From assembly GCA_007695045.1 (NCBI GenBank), contig REEP01000069.1:1-64000 (forward strand): a stretch of 64,000 bases of DNA, given 5' to 3'. Positions 25,973-38,163 of the stretch are shown here, piece by piece. A model generated the notes under the pieces. That model did not search any database. It was not told the DNA's origin and worked only from the letters and a program-made list of their open reading frames with translations. Each line of letters starts with the position of its first letter. The stretch's first letter is position 1. Origin of the DNA: Rhodospirillales bacterium (GTDB lineage: Bacteria; Pseudomonadota; Alphaproteobacteria; Rhodospirillales; Defluviicoccaceae). Position numbers and translations under genes: made by a program.

Positions 25973-26407
25973 TCACCGGCCCCCGGCGGATACCAAGACT
26001 TTTAGCGTCTCGAGTTCACGGATGATACGGCGCAGTTCGTCCCGTGTCGCAGCATCAAGGCCTTGACCGCGGGAGGCTTGGGATGCCGGTGCGGCGTCCT
26101 CACCACCGTTGGCGCGGGCTGTTTTCGCCTTGTCCTGGCGCAACAGTTTTTGGGCCCCGCGGATGGTATAGCCTTCGTTATGGAGGAGGTGACGAATGCG
26201 TCGGAGCAACTCCAGGTCCTCGGGGCGGTAATATCGGCGCCCGCCGCCGCGTTTCAGAGGGCGGATCTGCGCGAACTTGCTTTCCCAGAAGCGGAGCACG
26301 TGTTGCGGCAGGTCGAGTTCGGCCGACGCTTCCGCGATCGTGCGAAACGCCGTGGGCGACTTGCTTGCGTGTCGGCATGGCGACAAGGGCTCGGCTGCTT
26401 CCGGCAT
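25973..26407 (-). CDS. MerR-family transcriptional regulator
   Basis: A 144-residue regulator with a MerR winged-helix domain: [25 protein letters not shown] and [23 protein letters not shown]. The C-terminal part is short and helical with no effector cysteines. It follows ihfA with a gap of two bases. The order plsX-fabH-ihfA-merR is common in alphaproteobacteria, where this MerR protein has no defined signal. Confidence 0.9.
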   Translation of the reverse strand: MPEAAEPLSPCRHASKSPTAFRTIAEASAELDLPQHVLRFWESKFAQIRPLKRGGGRRYYRPEDLELLRRIRHLLHNEGYTIRGAQKLLRQDKAKTARANGGEDAAPASQASRGQGLDAATRDELRRIIRELETLKVLVSAGGR

Positions 26408-26409
26408 GG

Positions 26410-26724
26410 CTAGTCGGTCCGGCCGCCCTCGCTGCCTTCGTTGATGCGGGTCTTGAGTACCTGGGACGGCCGGAACACCAGCACCCGCCTCGGGAGGATC
26501 GGCACCTCTTCGCCGGTCTTGGGATTGCGCCCCACGCGCTCGCCCTTCTGACGCACCGAAAATGTTCCGAATGAAGAGATCTTCACCACCTCGTCGTGCG
26601 CCAGAGCACGAACGATTTCGTCCAGAAGCGCCTCCACCAGTTCGGCGGACTCATTCCGAGACAGCCCGACCTCCTGATAGACAGCTTCGCTCAAACGGGC
26701 CCGCGTAATCGTCTTCCCGGCCAT
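26410..26724 (-). CDS. ihfA: Integration host factor subunit alpha
   Basis: DNA-bending HU/IHF protein of 104 residues. Start ATG 26724 has GAAGGGG upstream, giving [22 protein letters not shown]. The beta-arm carries [17 protein letters not shown], with the Pro that intercalates in DNA, and [12 protein letters not shown] is the family signature. A longer frame to 26790 lacks homology. It lies between fabH and merR. Confidence 0.95.
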   Translation of the reverse strand: MAGKTITRARLSEAVYQEVGLSRNESAELVEALLDEIVRALAHDEVVKISSFGTFSVRQKGERVGRNPKTGEEVPILPRRVLVFRPSQVLKTRINEGSEGGRTD

Positions 26725-26855
26725 ACAGCGCCCCTTCGGCCCAAATTTGCCGGCAAGGCTACGCGGATCGCAGAAATCCGTCAATATCAAAGGGATGAAG
26801 GATCGGGCCGGTCATATCGCTCGCTCGGGCGCAAGGCCGGCCACGGCCGCATGCG

Positions 26856-27854
26856 CTACCACCGCACCAGGGCAGCCCCCCAGGACAGACCGCCGCCGAT
26901 AGCCTCCATCAACACCAAGTCTCCCGCCTTGATGCGGCCGTCACGCACCGCGTCATCCAGGGCCAGCGGGATGGAAGCTGCCGAGGTGTTGGCATGCCGG
27001 TCGACGGTAATGACGAAGCGCCCCTCTGGCACCCCGAGTTTGCGGGCGATGCCGTCAAGAATGCGCAGGTTGGCTTGGTGCGGTACGATCCAGTCCACGT
27101 CGTTCAGACTGATACCGTTGGCCCGGCATGCCTCCTCCGCCACCGCCGCCAGATTGGTCACGGCGTGCCGAAATACCTCCCGGCCCGACATGCGCAGGTG
27201 CCCCACCGTCTGCGTCGCCGACGGCCCGCCGTCCACGTAGAGAATGTCGCGAAACCGGCCATCGGAATGGAGATGGGTGGAAAGAATCCCCGGAGCCTCT
27301 CCCCAGCCGGCCTCACCCCGCGCCACGCCGTCCCCATTGGCAGACTGCAGCACCACCGCGCCGGCGCCATCCCCGAACAGCACGCACGTGCCGCGGTCTT
27401 CCCAGTCGACGATGCGGGAATAGGTTTCCGCCCCGACCACCAGCGCTGTCCTGGCTTGGCCTGTCCGAATGAAATTGTCCCCGACCGCGAGCCCGAACAC
27501 GAAGCCGGCACACACCGCCTGCACGTCCATCGCGGCCCCCCGACGTATCCCGAGCTTGGCCTGCACCCGGGTCGCCGTGGCAGGAAACGTGTCGTCGGGC
27601 GTGGTGGTGGCGACCACCACCAGGTCCACATCGCCGACATCGATGCCGGCATGGTCGATGGCCCGGCGGCAGGCCTGCTCCGCCAGGTCGGACGTGACCT
27701 GACCATCGGCCGCGATGTGCCTTTGCCGAATGCCGGTACGTTCGACGATCCAGTCGTCGGACGAACCCACCCTTTGGGCCAGCTCCGCATTGGTCACGAC
27801 GGTTTCAGGCAGATAGGAACCGCACCCGATAAGGCGCGAGCGGTAATCGTTCAT
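26856..27854 (-). CDS. fabH: Beta-ketoacyl-ACP synthase III
   Basis: Starts fatty acid synthesis by condensing acetyl-CoA with malonyl-ACP. The catalytic triad is visible as Cys115 (QAVCAGF), His259 (VPHQAN) and Asn289 (HANTSA). Length 332 is close to the norm. The start codon overlaps the plsX stop by 4 bases (27851-27854), showing coupling with plsX. Confidence 0.96.
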   Translation of the reverse strand: MNDYRSRLIGCGSYLPETVVTNAELAQRVGSSDDWIVERTGIRQRHIAADGQVTSDLAEQACRRAIDHAGIDVGDVDLVVVATTTPDDTFPATATRVQAKLGIRRGAAMDVQAVCAGFVFGLAVGDNFIRTGQARTALVVGAETYSRIVDWEDRGTCVLFGDGAGAVVLQSANGDGVARGEAGWGEAPGILSTHLHSDGRFRDILYVDGGPSATQTVGHLRMSGREVFRHAVTNLAAVAEEACRANGISLNDVDWIVPHQANLRILDGIARKLGVPEGRFVITVDRHANTSAASIPLALDDAVRDGRIKAGDLVLMEAIGGGLSWGAALVRW

Positions 27855-28906
27855 CGGCTGTTCATCACCTGCTGCGTGGTCGAAGGGTTGGGGTCGGACG
27901 TGCGAAGCTGGGCGTAGTCATGCTTGATGCCCTCGTTGACGCCGTCGGCGATCAGCTTGATGGCGACGTCGATCGCGTTGGAGAAACCGATCGCATCGGT
28001 TCCCCCGTGGCTCTTCACGCAGACCCCGTTGAGGCCGAGGAACATCGCGCCGTCGTACCGTCTGGGATCGACGCGCTTGCGCATGGCCCTGAGCGCCGGC
28101 GTGGCGACAAGACCGCCAATCCGCCCGAACGGCGAACTGCGCAGCGCTTGGCGCAGGATGTGGGTGAACAGTCGCGCCGTGCCCTCCATCGACTTGAGAG
28201 CGATATTGCCGGTGAAGCCGTCGGTGACCACCACGTCCACGGTTCCCTCGGCAATGTCGTTGCCCTCGACGAAGCCGTGGAACCGGATGGCGAGGTTGCT
28301 GTCCTGCAGGATGGTTGCCGCCTGGCGGACTGCCTCGTTGCCCTTCAGGTGCTCTTCGCCCACGTTCAGAAGGCCGACCGACGGCTGTTCGAGGCCCAGA
28401 ACCTTCCGGGCGAAAACTTCCCCCATGACCGCGAACTGAACCAAGTTTTCGGCGTCGCATTCGACATTCGCACCCAGATCGAGGACCACCGACTGGCCGC
28501 GTATGGTGGGACCGAGCCCGGCGATGGCCGGACGATCGATGCCCGGCAGGGTACGCAACACGTACTTGGCCATCGCCATCAGGGCGCCGGTGTTGCCCGC
28601 GGACACTACGCCCTCGGCTTCGCCACTGGCCACGGCCTCGATGGCGAGGCGCATGCTGGTCGATCGTCCTGACCGCAGCGCCGCAGACGGCTTGGCGCCG
28701 GGCTCCACCACGTCATCGGTGTGGCGCACTTCCGACACCCGCCGTACTCGGGAAAAACGGTCCAGCATGGGTCGTAGCACGAGCTCCCGCCCGAACAGAA
28801 GAAAGCGTACGTCCGGGTGGCGCGCTACAACACGATTGATCCCGGCAACGACCATCCGCGGGGCATGATCCCCGCCCATCGCATCAATGGAAAGCGTTAC
28901 GGACAT
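27851..28906 (-). CDS. plsX: Acyl-ACP:phosphate acyltransferase PlsX
   Basis: Makes acyl-phosphate from acyl-ACP for phospholipid synthesis. Family marks are [11 protein letters not shown] at the N-terminus, [10 protein letters not shown] in the middle, [13 protein letters not shown] and [13 protein letters not shown] near the C-terminus. ATG 28906 is chosen (351 residues); the frame continues to a TTG at 28957 without added homology. Leads plsX-fabH; ihfA follows fabH after 131 bases. No rpmF gene is found in the 163 bases between DUF177 and plsX. Confidence 0.95.
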   Translation of the reverse strand: MSVTLSIDAMGGDHAPRMVVAGINRVVARHPDVRFLLFGRELVLRPMLDRFSRVRRVSEVRHTDDVVEPGAKPSAALRSGRSTSMRLAIEAVASGEAEGVVSAGNTGALMAMAKYVLRTLPGIDRPAIAGLGPTIRGQSVVLDLGANVECDAENLVQFAVMGEVFARKVLGLEQPSVGLLNVGEEHLKGNEAVRQAATILQDSNLAIRFHGFVEGNDIAEGTVDVVVTDGFTGNIALKSMEGTARLFTHILRQALRSSPFGRIGGLVATPALRAMRKRVDPRRYDGAMFLGLNGVCVKSHGGTDAIGFSNAIDVAIKLIADGVNEGIKHDYAQLRTSDPNPSTTQQVMNSR

Positions 28907-29069
28907 TGTCGGCGGACGGAGATGATCCGGTGCAAGGTCAGAGTGTGGCCATGACAAAGGAAGCCGGTAGCAGGCTCGGAGTGATTCGCCGGCGCGACCG
29001 ATGACCGGGTCAAGGTCATGGCCGGCGGCGCCGCACTGATAGCCTCATTCCTGGCGCCGGGCAAGCGGC

Positions 29070-29651
29070 TCAGCCTTTTTGTTTGGTTTCGTTGCGGATG
29101 GTGGCAAGCGCCGCAAAAGGGCGGCGCGCATCGTCGTCATCGCCATCATCCGCTGTGACAGTAAACTCAGAGAATGCCGCGTCAGGCCGTCGCGGATACG
29201 GGTCGAGCACAAGAGCCAGTTCTTGGGCGGCGACTTCACCAAGATCGATCATGCCTCCTACTACCGGTTCCGGAAGTTCCGGATCATCGGCCAGGGTCAT
29301 CACGACCTCCTCCCCGAGCGCCGGCGCGTCGCCCCATTCGTCCGCGACGTCAATGCCGTAAACCCGCTCGAACGGCACGTCAAGCCGGGCAGCCACCGGC
29401 TCCAGCGTAACCACGCACTGCTGTACAACGTCGGCGCGCAACTGACCGCTGACCCGAAAGCGCCTGGCACGCTGCCGCGGCTGGACCATACCCTCGGCCG
29501 CCAACGCATCGACTGCCAACAGGCCGAATCGCCGTGCCAGCCCCCGGCGCTCGTCGGTGTTCGCGGCGATCCGGAAAGACCGCCCGGACGCCGGCACCGT
29601 GTCGATGGCGAGCGGACGCGAGAAGTCCGCCATCTCAACGTGCGTGGTCAT
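29070..29651 (-). CDS. DUF177 (YceD) family protein
   Basis: A 193-residue YceD/DUF177 protein. In many bacteria and in chloroplasts this family is tied to 23S rRNA accumulation or processing and sits next to rpmF. Here the C-terminal acidic patch (TADDGDDDDA) and the VSGQLRADVVQQCVVTLEPV block are typical. The ribosomal protein L32 gene that often follows is missing from this locus. The gene is preceded by the bc1 chaperone gene with 11 bases between them. Confidence 0.85.
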   Translation of the reverse strand: MTTHVEMADFSRPLAIDTVPASGRSFRIAANTDERRGLARRFGLLAVDALAAEGMVQPRQRARRFRVSGQLRADVVQQCVVTLEPVAARLDVPFERVYGIDVADEWGDAPALGEEVVMTLADDPELPEPVVGGMIDLGEVAAQELALVLDPYPRRPDAAFSEFTVTADDGDDDDARRPFAALATIRNETKQKG

Positions 29652-29662
29652 CGAGTTCTCCC

Positions 29663-30211
29663 TCAGGACACGGCGGGTGGGGTTCCGAACCGCACCGCTG
29701 CCCGACAGAGATCATCGGTGGCAACGGCGGCGAGCGCTTCGGCCTCACGCCGCATGTAGTCGGCAACCGCAGCGACCAAGTCAATGCTGGGCGCCGATTT
29801 TCGATAGAGATTGCGCCGCAGCGCCGCTTCGAGGGCACCTTCGGGCGCATCCGCCGCCAGAGCCTGGTCGTAGGCCGCAAGCCGACCATAGAAATTCTTA
29901 GCCATGGCCTTAATGCGTGGGCCGACACTGACGTCGCCCACACCCATTTCCCGGAGGTTCTGGTCCATGTCGGCAAACATCAGGTCGAAGAGGGCCTGCG
30001 ATAGTGCGCTGGTGGCTTCGCGATCCTGTTTCATCCGACGCAGCAGCAAAACCACATGAATGACGATCATGTCGAACCGCCCATCGGGGGTGTCCGGAAC
30101 CCCACAAGACTGGTAAAATAGCGGATTTCGCGCCTGTTCGACCGCAGCGATATAAAGCTGCCGGGCCGCGATCTCGAACGGCGACGGCCGAAAATGACGC
30201 AGCAGATCCAT
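29663..30211 (-). CDS. Ubiquinol-cytochrome c chaperone family protein
   Basis: Homologue of Cbp3/UQCC1, which helps assemble cytochrome b into the bc1 complex. The protein is 182 residues. Recognised from PLFYQSCGVPDTPDGRFDM and VVLLLRRMKQDREATSALSQALFDLMFADMDQNLREMGVGD (quoted in parts), and from KAMAKNFYGRLAAYD. Located just upstream of DUF177 and divergent from bamE, an arrangement conserved in the class. Confidence 0.9.
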   Translation of the reverse strand: MDLLRHFRPSPFEIAARQLYIAAVEQARNPLFYQSCGVPDTPDGRFDMIVIHVVLLLRRMKQDREATSALSQALFDLMFADMDQNLREMGVGDVSVGPRIKAMAKNFYGRLAAYDQALAADAPEGALEAALRRNLYRKSAPSIDLVAAVADYMRREAEALAAVATDDLCRAAVRFGTPPAVS

Positions 30212-30358
30212 CGCGGTTGTGTCTCGTGCCTGATCGGCGCGACGGCGCCTGTGGTTGACAACCCCGTCCTCTCGATGGCACTAGAGGATCGAGAAATGCT
30301 GGGATCGCGTGGCCACGCCGGCGATCGCCAAATCCATGTACGAGAGTGTGTGACAAAC

Positions 30359-30829
30359 ATGGTCAGCGCGCTGGGCTCAAGTCAATGGTTCGGGCGCCGG
30401 GCCGTCACCGCAGTCGTCGCGGTCGTGGCGGTTGGCGCTTTTTTGGGAGGGTGTTCCCCTCGCGTGGGCACCCATGGCAACACGGTCGATCCCCAGTTGA
30501 TCCAAGAGGTCGTTCCGGGGGTGCATTCCCGTGCCGATGTCGAGGCGATTCTGGGGTCCCCGTCCACCGTCTCTCTGTTCGATGGGGAGACTTGGTACTA
30601 CATCGGCAACCGGACGGAAACCCTGGCATTCCTCGCGCCTAACGTGCGCGAACGTCAGGTGGTGGCGGTCAACTTTGATGAATACGGCATCTGCACCGGC
30701 GTCGACTCGTTCGGGTTGGAACGAGGCCGGGACGTGAAGCTGGTTGACCGCGAAACCCCGACGCGGGGGAACGAGTTCACGTTCGTCGAGCAGATTGTCG
30801 GGAACATCGGCCGGTTCGAAGGGAACTGA
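30359..30829 (+). CDS. bamE: Outer membrane assembly lipoprotein BamE
   Basis: Component of the BAM complex (SmpA/OmlA family). ATG 30359 opens a lipoprotein signal peptide with lipobox FLGGC. The SmpA fold is seen in QEVVPGVHSRADVEAILGSPS and GETWYYIGNR. Length 156. The frame extends upstream to 30194 and a GTG at 30350 is also possible, but neither improves the signal peptide. Divergent from the bc1 chaperone gene across 147 bases. Confidence 0.9.
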   Translation: MVSALGSSQWFGRRAVTAVVAVVAVGAFLGGCSPRVGTHGNTVDPQLIQEVVPGVHSRADVEAILGSPSTVSLFDGETWYYIGNRTETLAFLAPNVRERQVVAVNFDEYGICTGVDSFGLERGRDVKLVDRETPTRGNEFTFVEQIVGNIGRFEGN

Positions 30830-30933
30830 CCCTGCACGGCCCGGGGCGGCGACGGTGACGTCCGGCGGCTAGACTCGACCTCCGCAACGCTCCCCATGCC
30901 CGTGCATCGCCTTCACTCACGACCGTAACGAAC

Positions 30934-30966
30934 AAAAAACCCCGGAAGCCGAAGCTTCCGGGGTTT
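30934..30966 (-). terminator. Rho-independent terminator of hppA
   Basis: Perfect 13-bp stem AAACCCCGGAAGC / GCTTCCGGGGTTT (30937-30949 and 30954-30966) with loop CGAA. Read on the reverse strand the stem is followed by a run of T, so it ends hppA. It may also slow transcripts from bamE. Confidence 0.9.
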
Positions 30967-30991
30967 GTTACGTGAGAGATCCGTTGCGGTG

Positions 30992-33091
<2,100 letters not shown>

Positions 33092-33339
33092 GATGAGTTG
33101 CCCCTTGTTTATCGGAGCGCGCCGCAGGAAGCGCTCGGTAACCCCCTCAAGTCCCACGGAGCGCGTTTTCGTTCGGTGACCACGAAAATCGGGCGGAAAA
33201 TGCCAGATGCCTCACCATAACGCAACTGGCGTCGATTGCATTGCAATATTGCCGTGGGCGGGCGGCTCGCCGGTGACGCAGGCAATACGAGCTGCAGACG
33301 GTCGCGAGCCGGCGGGCGGGCAGATTTGGCCTGTTCCCG

Positions 33340-34353
33340 TCAGAAATGCCGATAGCCAATGCGCGACGGTGTCACATCCCCGCCCACGGCATCGAGGAGA
33401 CGCACCACCGAATCCTCTTGGGAAGCCGGCTGTTCGATCCGACCGATGTCGGTGACAGCGATGCCCAGCGCGGCGCCGATTCCCTGGGCCGTGGCTGCCT
33501 GCGCCGGCGGAACGGTAAAAACGAGTTCATAGTCGTCACCGCCCTCGACCAGATCAGATGGCTTGGCCGCACCCGCGGCCAGCACCTCGGCCGCGGCGGC
33601 GGAGACCGGAATCCGGGCCGCATCGATTCGGGCGGCCACGCCCGATGCCCGGCAGATGTGGCCAAGGTCGGCGACAAGCCCGTCGGACACGTCGCACGCG
33701 GCCGTGGCAAGGCCGGTCAGGCGACGCCCGAGGGCGAGCCGCGCCGTCGGCCGGCGGTAGCGGTTGACCAGAGCCGCGTGTGCCGCGCGGCCGGGCGCGG
33801 TGAGCTTGCCGGTGAGCAGTGCAAGGCCGAGAGCGGCATCGCCGATGCTGCCGGAGACGAACACTCGATCACCCGGCTTCGCGCCGGCCCGGGTGAGCGC
33901 TCGGCCGGTCTCGACGGTGCCGAGCACGGTGACCGACAGGGTGAGCGGACCCGGCGTAGCTACCGTGTCACCGCCAAGCAGTGTCACGCCGATCCGCTGC
34001 TGCTCCGTGCCGAGTCCGGTCGCGAAGCCGTTGAGCCACTGCTCCAACTTCTCGCATCCCCAGTCTTTGGGCAGGGCCAACGCCAACGTATAGCCAAGCG
34101 CGTCCGAACCCATGGCAGCGAGATCGGAGAACCCCACCGCGAGCACCTTCGCAGCAACATCGTCGCCCGAATCGTCGTTCAGGAAATGGACGCTCTCGAC
34201 GATGGCGTCCGTGCTCACCACCACCGATCGGCCGGGGGGTACGGCAAAAACGGCGGCGTCATCCAGAAGGCCCAGCGCCCCTGCCTCGCCAGCGGCCAGG
34301 GGTGCGAAGAACCGTGCGATGATCTCGAACTCACCGAGTGCCGGCGGGGTCAT
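33340..34353 (-). CDS. thiL: Thiamine-monophosphate kinase
   Basis: Phosphorylates thiamine monophosphate to thiamine pyrophosphate. Recognised from GEFEIIARFFAPL, LGLLDDAAVF, the metal-binding STDAIVESVHF, DVSDGLVADLGHIC and VEGGDDYELVFTV. ATG 34353 gives 337 residues and overlaps the nusB end by 23 bases; an ATG at 34392 is the alternative. Last gene of the nrdR-rib-nusB-thiL group. No TPP riboswitch was seen. Confidence 0.94.
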   Translation of the reverse strand: MTPPALGEFEIIARFFAPLAAGEAGALGLLDDAAVFAVPPGRSVVVSTDAIVESVHFLNDDSGDDVAAKVLAVGFSDLAAMGSDALGYTLALALPKDWGCEKLEQWLNGFATGLGTEQQRIGVTLLGGDTVATPGPLTLSVTVLGTVETGRALTRAGAKPGDRVFVSGSIGDAALGLALLTGKLTAPGRAAHAALVNRYRRPTARLALGRRLTGLATAACDVSDGLVADLGHICRASGVAARIDAARIPVSAAAAEVLAAGAAKPSDLVEGGDDYELVFTVPPAQAATAQGIGAALGIAVTDIGRIEQPASQEDSVVRLLDAVGGDVTPSRIGYRHF

Positions 34354-34852
34354 CGCAGACTCTGTCGCCCCGGATCGCCCCACCCGCTCCATCCGGGCGG
34401 ATCGTCCGGGCGATCTTGTCCAGAACAGCGTTGACCAGCGCGGTTTCCTTGCCGCTGAAGAAGGCGTGGGCCACGTCCACGTACTCGTTGACCACCACCT
34501 TGGCCGGGACGTCCGGCCGGAATGCGAGTTCGAACGCCCCGGCCCTCAGGATCACACGCAACAAGACTTCAAGCCGATCGAGCGTGAGGTCGGTCAAGGC
34601 GTCTTGTACCCACGCGTCGAGCCGTGGCAGGTTCGCACACACACCCTCCACCACCGTGGCGAAGAACGCCGTGTCGGGCTCCGTCAACTCGGCGCCTTCC
34701 GAGGTATTGCGCCAGCGTTCCGTCAGGAATTCCAACAGGACTGGATCGGCGGGGCCGCCTGCGACATCGATTTCGTAAAGCGCCTGAACGGCGACAAGCC
34801 GTGCCGCGCTGCGTCGTCGGCGGTCGGCGGAAGCCAAACCAGGGCCGCTCAT
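34331..34852 (-). CDS. nusB: Transcription antitermination factor NusB
   Basis: Binds boxA RNA with S10 in rRNA antitermination. 173 residues, with SAARLVAVQALYEIDVAGG at the N-terminus and PAKVVVNEYVDVAHAFFSG near the C-terminus, both typical. Its start overlaps the ribH stop by 4 bases, and its end overlaps thiL. Confidence 0.95.
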   Translation of the reverse strand: MSGPGLASADRRRRSAARLVAVQALYEIDVAGGPADPVLLEFLTERWRNTSEGAELTEPDTAFFATVVEGVCANLPRLDAWVQDALTDLTLDRLEVLLRVILRAGAFELAFRPDVPAKVVVNEYVDVAHAFFSGKETALVNAVLDKIARTIRPDGAGGAIRGDRVCDDPAGTR

Positions 34853-35313
34853 CGAAGCACCGGGCCGTGCTGGCCTTTGAGATCCATCATGACCAGGCAG
34901 GCCGCCGCGGCGTCGGCACCCTTGTTCTTGCCGGTCACGGCTGCCCGTTGCCAGGCTTGGTTCCGGTCCCGGCAGGTCAGGAGACCGAAACCGAGTGGGA
35001 CGCCGGCATCGATGGTGAGATCCATTAAGGCGCGGCTGACCTCCCGGCAGATGTGATCGTAGTGATCGGTCTCGCCCCGGATCACGCAGCCGAGCGCGAT
35101 GAAGCCATCATAGGTTGGCGCCTGCGATCCCCCTGCCGAGGCCCGGAGCGCGAAGGCGATCGCCGCCGGCAATTCGAATGCACCCGGGACGGCTTGGCGC
35201 GCCCAGGTGGCTTGGCCACGCACCAGTTCCGCCGTGGCGCCTGCGGCCAGTTCATTGGCGATGTCGGGATAGAATCGGGCTTCCACGATCAGCACATGGC
35301 GGCGGGCGGTCAT
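34849..35313 (-). CDS. ribH: 6,7-dimethyl-8-ribityllumazine synthase
   Basis: Penultimate riboflavin step. 154 residues; family features are VPGAFELPAAIAFALR, GCVIRGETDHYDHIC with the catalytic His, and PLGFGLLTC. Overlaps both neighbours by 4 bases (ribB upstream and nusB downstream), so it is tightly coupled. Confidence 0.95.
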   Translation of the reverse strand: MTARRHVLIVEARFYPDIANELAAGATAELVRGQATWARQAVPGAFELPAAIAFALRASAGGSQAPTYDGFIALGCVIRGETDHYDHICREVSRALMDLTIDAGVPLGFGLLTCRDRNQAWQRAAVTGKNKGADAAAACLVMMDLKGQHGPVLR

Positions 35314-36467
35314 GGGCAGATGTCCTGTTCGGCAATTGGCTGACGGCCCGCGATGCGGAGACCGTACCCTTCCAGGCCAATGATCGTGCGTTCAGTGTTG
35401 GTGAGCAGAACCATCTCCTTGACGCCCAGATCCAACAGGATTTGCGCGCCGATGCCATAGTCACGAAGCTGCGAGGCCTCGTCACCGCAGCCGGCCAGGG
35501 CGGCCCGCACCCGGTCCGACAGGCTGGATTTATAGGGTTCGCGGATCAGCACCAACACACCGCGGCCGGCCCGGCCGATCGCCCGCATGGCGTTGTGGAG
35601 GTGGCGAGCCTTTCCGGTGCGGGTGTCGCCAAGCACATCGTCGAGCACGTTGAGCGCATGCATCCGCACCAGCACCGGCCCGTCGGTCGCCACGTCCCCC
35701 ATCACCAGGGCGACATGCTCGGCATAGGCGACGCGGTTGACGTAGACCGCCATGCGGAACGTGCCGCCGTAGACGCTTTGCAGGTCGCCTTCGAGGATCC
35801 GGTCCACAATCCGGTCGTGCCGCAGCCGGTAGGCGATCAGGTCCGCGATGCTGCCGATCTTGAGGCCATGTCTCTTGGCAAAGCGGAGCAGGTCCGGCAG
35901 CCGCGCCATGGTGCCGTCATCATTCATGATCTCGCAGATCACGCCGGATGGATTGAGACCGGCCAGCCGGGCGATATCCACCGCCGCTTCGGTATGGCCG
36001 GCACGCACCAGCACGCCACCGTCGCGGGCTTCCAACGGAAAGACGTGTCCCGGCGAGACCAGGTCGCCGCTCCCCTTGGTAGGATCGATGGCGACGGCCA
36101 CGGTACGGGCCCGGTCGGAGGCGGAGATACCCGTGCTCACACCCTCCCGGGCCTCGATGGAGACGGTGAAGGCGGTGTTGTGGCGCGATTCATTCTGCCG
36201 GACCATGTGCGGAAGCTCGAGCGCCTTGACCCGGTCACGGGTCAGCGCCAAACAGACCAGCCCCCGTCCGTGCTTGGCCATAAAGTTGATGGCCTCGGGC
36301 GTCGCCATCTGGGCGGGAACCACGAGGTCACCCTCGTTTTCCCGGCTCTCGTCGTCGACGAGGATGAACATGCGGCCGTTGCGCGCGTCCTCGATGATGC
36401 CATCGATGGCGTCGAGGGCCGGGCCGGCCGCGGCGGTGTCAGTCCCGGGAGAGGAGGCGGGCCACAT
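35310..36467 (-). CDS. ribB: DHBP synthase RibB fused to a degenerate GTP cyclohydrolase II-like domain (RibBX type)
   Basis: Residues 20-220 are a complete 3,4-dihydroxy-2-butanone 4-phosphate synthase: VDDESRENEGDLV, the SGDLVSPGHVFPL block and RAGHTEAAVDIARLAG. The second half has the GTP cyclohydrolase II fold pattern (VLVRMHALNVL, DYGIGAQILLDLGV), but lacks the three zinc cysteines and the DCGxQ region; the matching stretch reads LDDVLGDTRTGKARHLH. It should therefore not make formamidopyrimidine itself. Such RibBX proteins are known in proteobacteria that have a separate RibA. Start ATG 36467 overlaps the ribE end by 29 bases and is not fully certain. Confidence 0.9.
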   Translation of the reverse strand: MWPASSPGTDTAAAGPALDAIDGIIEDARNGRMFILVDDESRENEGDLVVPAQMATPEAINFMAKHGRGLVCLALTRDRVKALELPHMVRQNESRHNTAFTVSIEAREGVSTGISASDRARTVAVAIDPTKGSGDLVSPGHVFPLEARDGGVLVRAGHTEAAVDIARLAGLNPSGVICEIMNDDGTMARLPDLLRFAKRHGLKIGSIADLIAYRLRHDRIVDRILEGDLQSVYGGTFRMAVYVNRVAYAEHVALVMGDVATDGPVLVRMHALNVLDDVLGDTRTGKARHLHNAMRAIGRAGRGVLVLIREPYKSSLSDRVRAALAGCGDEASQLRDYGIGAQILLDLGVKEMVLLTNTERTIIGLEGYGLRIAGRQPIAEQDICP

Positions 36468-37026
36468 AGCGCGCGATCATGTCGATTTCCAGGTTTACCC
36501 GGTCGCCTACCCGCGATCGACCAAACGCGGTGACGGCGAGGGTATGAGGAATCAGATTGACCCCGAAGCCCTCATCCGCAACCTCGTTAACGGTCAGGGA
36601 CACGCCATCCACCGCAATCGAGCCTTTCACCGCCACATAGCGCATAAGGTCGGGCGCCGCCGAGAAGGTGAACCGTTGCGAGTCGCCGTCCGGGCGGATC
36701 GCCTCGATGCAGCCGACACCGTCCACATGGCCGAACACCAGATGGCCGCCAAGTTCATCGCCAATGCGGAGCGACCGCTCCAGATTCACTGCCGTGTCTT
36801 CCCGCCAGTCCCCGATGGTGGTGCAAGCCAGGGTTTCGGCGGATGCCGACACGGCGAACCACCCCGTCCCCCGCTCGGTTACCGTGAGGCAAACGCCGGA
36901 ACAGGCAATAGACGCGCCAACCGGCACGGTCGCCGTATCGAAGCCGGTTGCGATTTCCAGGCGTGTGTCGCCGGTTCGGCGCACCGAGCGGACCGTGCCG
37001 AGGTCCGTGACGATCCCCGTGAACAT
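36439..37026 (-). CDS. ribE: Riboflavin synthase alpha subunit
   Basis: Dismutates two lumazine molecules to riboflavin. 195 residues with the family opening MFTGIVTDLGTV and two similar lumazine-binding halves, each ending in a motif of the type GASIACSGVCLTV and GSIAVDGVSLTV. Located 9 bases after ribD. Confidence 0.95.
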   Translation of the reverse strand: MFTGIVTDLGTVRSVRRTGDTRLEIATGFDTATVPVGASIACSGVCLTVTERGTGWFAVSASAETLACTTIGDWREDTAVNLERSLRIGDELGGHLVFGHVDGVGCIEAIRPDGDSQRFTFSAAPDLMRYVAVKGSIAVDGVSLTVNEVADEGFGVNLIPHTLAVTAFGRSRVGDRVNLEIDMIARYVARLLSRD

Positions 37027-37035
37027 GGCGGTGGC

Positions 37036-38163
37036 CTAACGGCTGCGCTCGAAAGTTTCAAGCATGTCGTCGCCGAGCCCACGTATACCGGTGCGCACGA
37101 ACCGCGGCGTTGCCGCCAGGGTCGGCAAGCCGAGGGCTGCCACCGCCGCCACGCCGTCGCCGCCCAGCACGCCGGAGCTGCGGAACCAGGCCAGCCGGTC
37201 CACCAGCCCCGCCGCGAGAAACGCTGCCGCCAGTCGCCCGCCACCCTCGATCAGCACCCGGGTCAGGCCGAGCCAGCCCAGGGCTCCTGCGATGGCGCCG
37301 GGGCGCAGATGTCCATCGGCATCCGTCTCCACCGGGATCACACGAACCCCTCGCTGTTTCAAGGCGTCCCGCTTGCCCGGGTCGGCATCGGCTCGGGTCA
37401 GCACGTGGGTCGGTATATCTCTGGCCGTGGCCACCAGCCGGGCCGTCACAGGCAGGCGCAGACGTCCGTCGGCGACGATCCTGACCGGCGATCGGTCCCC
37501 CATCCCCGGCAGACGGCAGCCGAGGTCGGGATCGTCGGCCAGCGCGGTGCCTGAGCCGATCAGCACCGCATCGTGGTCGGCCCGCATCCGGTGCGCGTGT
37601 GCCCGTGCCGCCTCCCCGGTGATCCAGCGGCTCTCGCCGCCCGCCATGGCGATGCGCCCATCCAGGCTGGTCGCAGTCTTCAGCGTGATCAGCGGTCGCC
37701 CGGCGGTGCAGCAGAGGAAGAACCCGGCGTTCACTGCTGCCGCTTCAGGTTCACACACGCCAAGATCGACGATGATCCCCGCCTCCTGCAGGCGTGCCAA
37801 CCCGCCCCCCCCGACCCGCGGGTCCGGGTCGCGCACCGCTACCACGGTCCGCCGGATACCGGCGGCAATCACCGCTTCGGTACAGGGCGGCGTCCTGCCG
37901 ACGTGGTTGCAAGGCTCCAGGGTGACGTAGAGGCTCGCCCCGGCGGCCGCACCGCCGGCCCGGCCCAGGGCTTCCGTCTCCGCATGGGGCCGTCCGCCCG
38001 GCTGAGTCCAGCCGCGCCCCACCACCATGCCGTCACGAACCACCACCGCCCCCACGGCCGGGTTGGGCCATACCCGGCCGAGCCCGCGGCGCGCCAAGCC
38101 CAGCGCCGCCTGCATGTGACGGCGGTCGTCGTCATCCGAAGGCGGCGTGTCAGCGATCGCCAA
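37036..38163 (-). CDS. ribD: Bifunctional diaminohydroxyphosphoribosylaminopyrimidine deaminase/reductase
   Basis: Two early riboflavin steps on one chain. The deaminase part has the zinc site PHAETEAL and [14 protein letters not shown]; the reductase part has [13 protein letters not shown] and [14 protein letters not shown]. Start is uncertain. No ATG precedes the conserved [15 protein letters not shown], so TTG 38163, which overlaps the nrdR end by 14 bases, is proposed; ATG 38115 inside the conserved block is the conservative alternative. Length would be 375. Confidence 0.92.
   Translation of the reverse strand: MAIADTPPSDDDDRRHMQAALGLARRGLGRVWPNPAVGAVVVRDGMVVGRGWTQPGGRPHAETEALGRAGGAAAGASLYVTLEPCNHVGRTPPCTEAVIAAGIRRTVVAVRDPDPRVGGGGLARLQEAGIIVDLGVCEPEAAAVNAGFFLCCTAGRPLITLKTATSLDGRIAMAGGESRWITGEAARAHAHRMRADHDAVLIGSGTALADDPDLGCRLPGMGDRSPVRIVADGRLRLPVTARLVATARDIPTHVLTRADADPGKRDALKQRGVRVIPVETDADGHLRPGAIAGALGWLGLTRVLIEGGGRLAAAFLAAGLVDRLAWFRSSGVLGGDGVAAVAALGLPTLAATPRFVRTGIRGLGDDMLETFERSR

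Noticed and set aside
28907-29069. rpmF (ribosomal protein L32) expected between DUF177 and plsX
   Set aside because: No frame with the L32 zinc motif is present in the 163-base gap; the gene must be elsewhere.
33092-33339. Gene in the hppA-thiL gap
   Set aside because: No frame with start, ribosome site and sensible composition; treated as the hppA promoter region.
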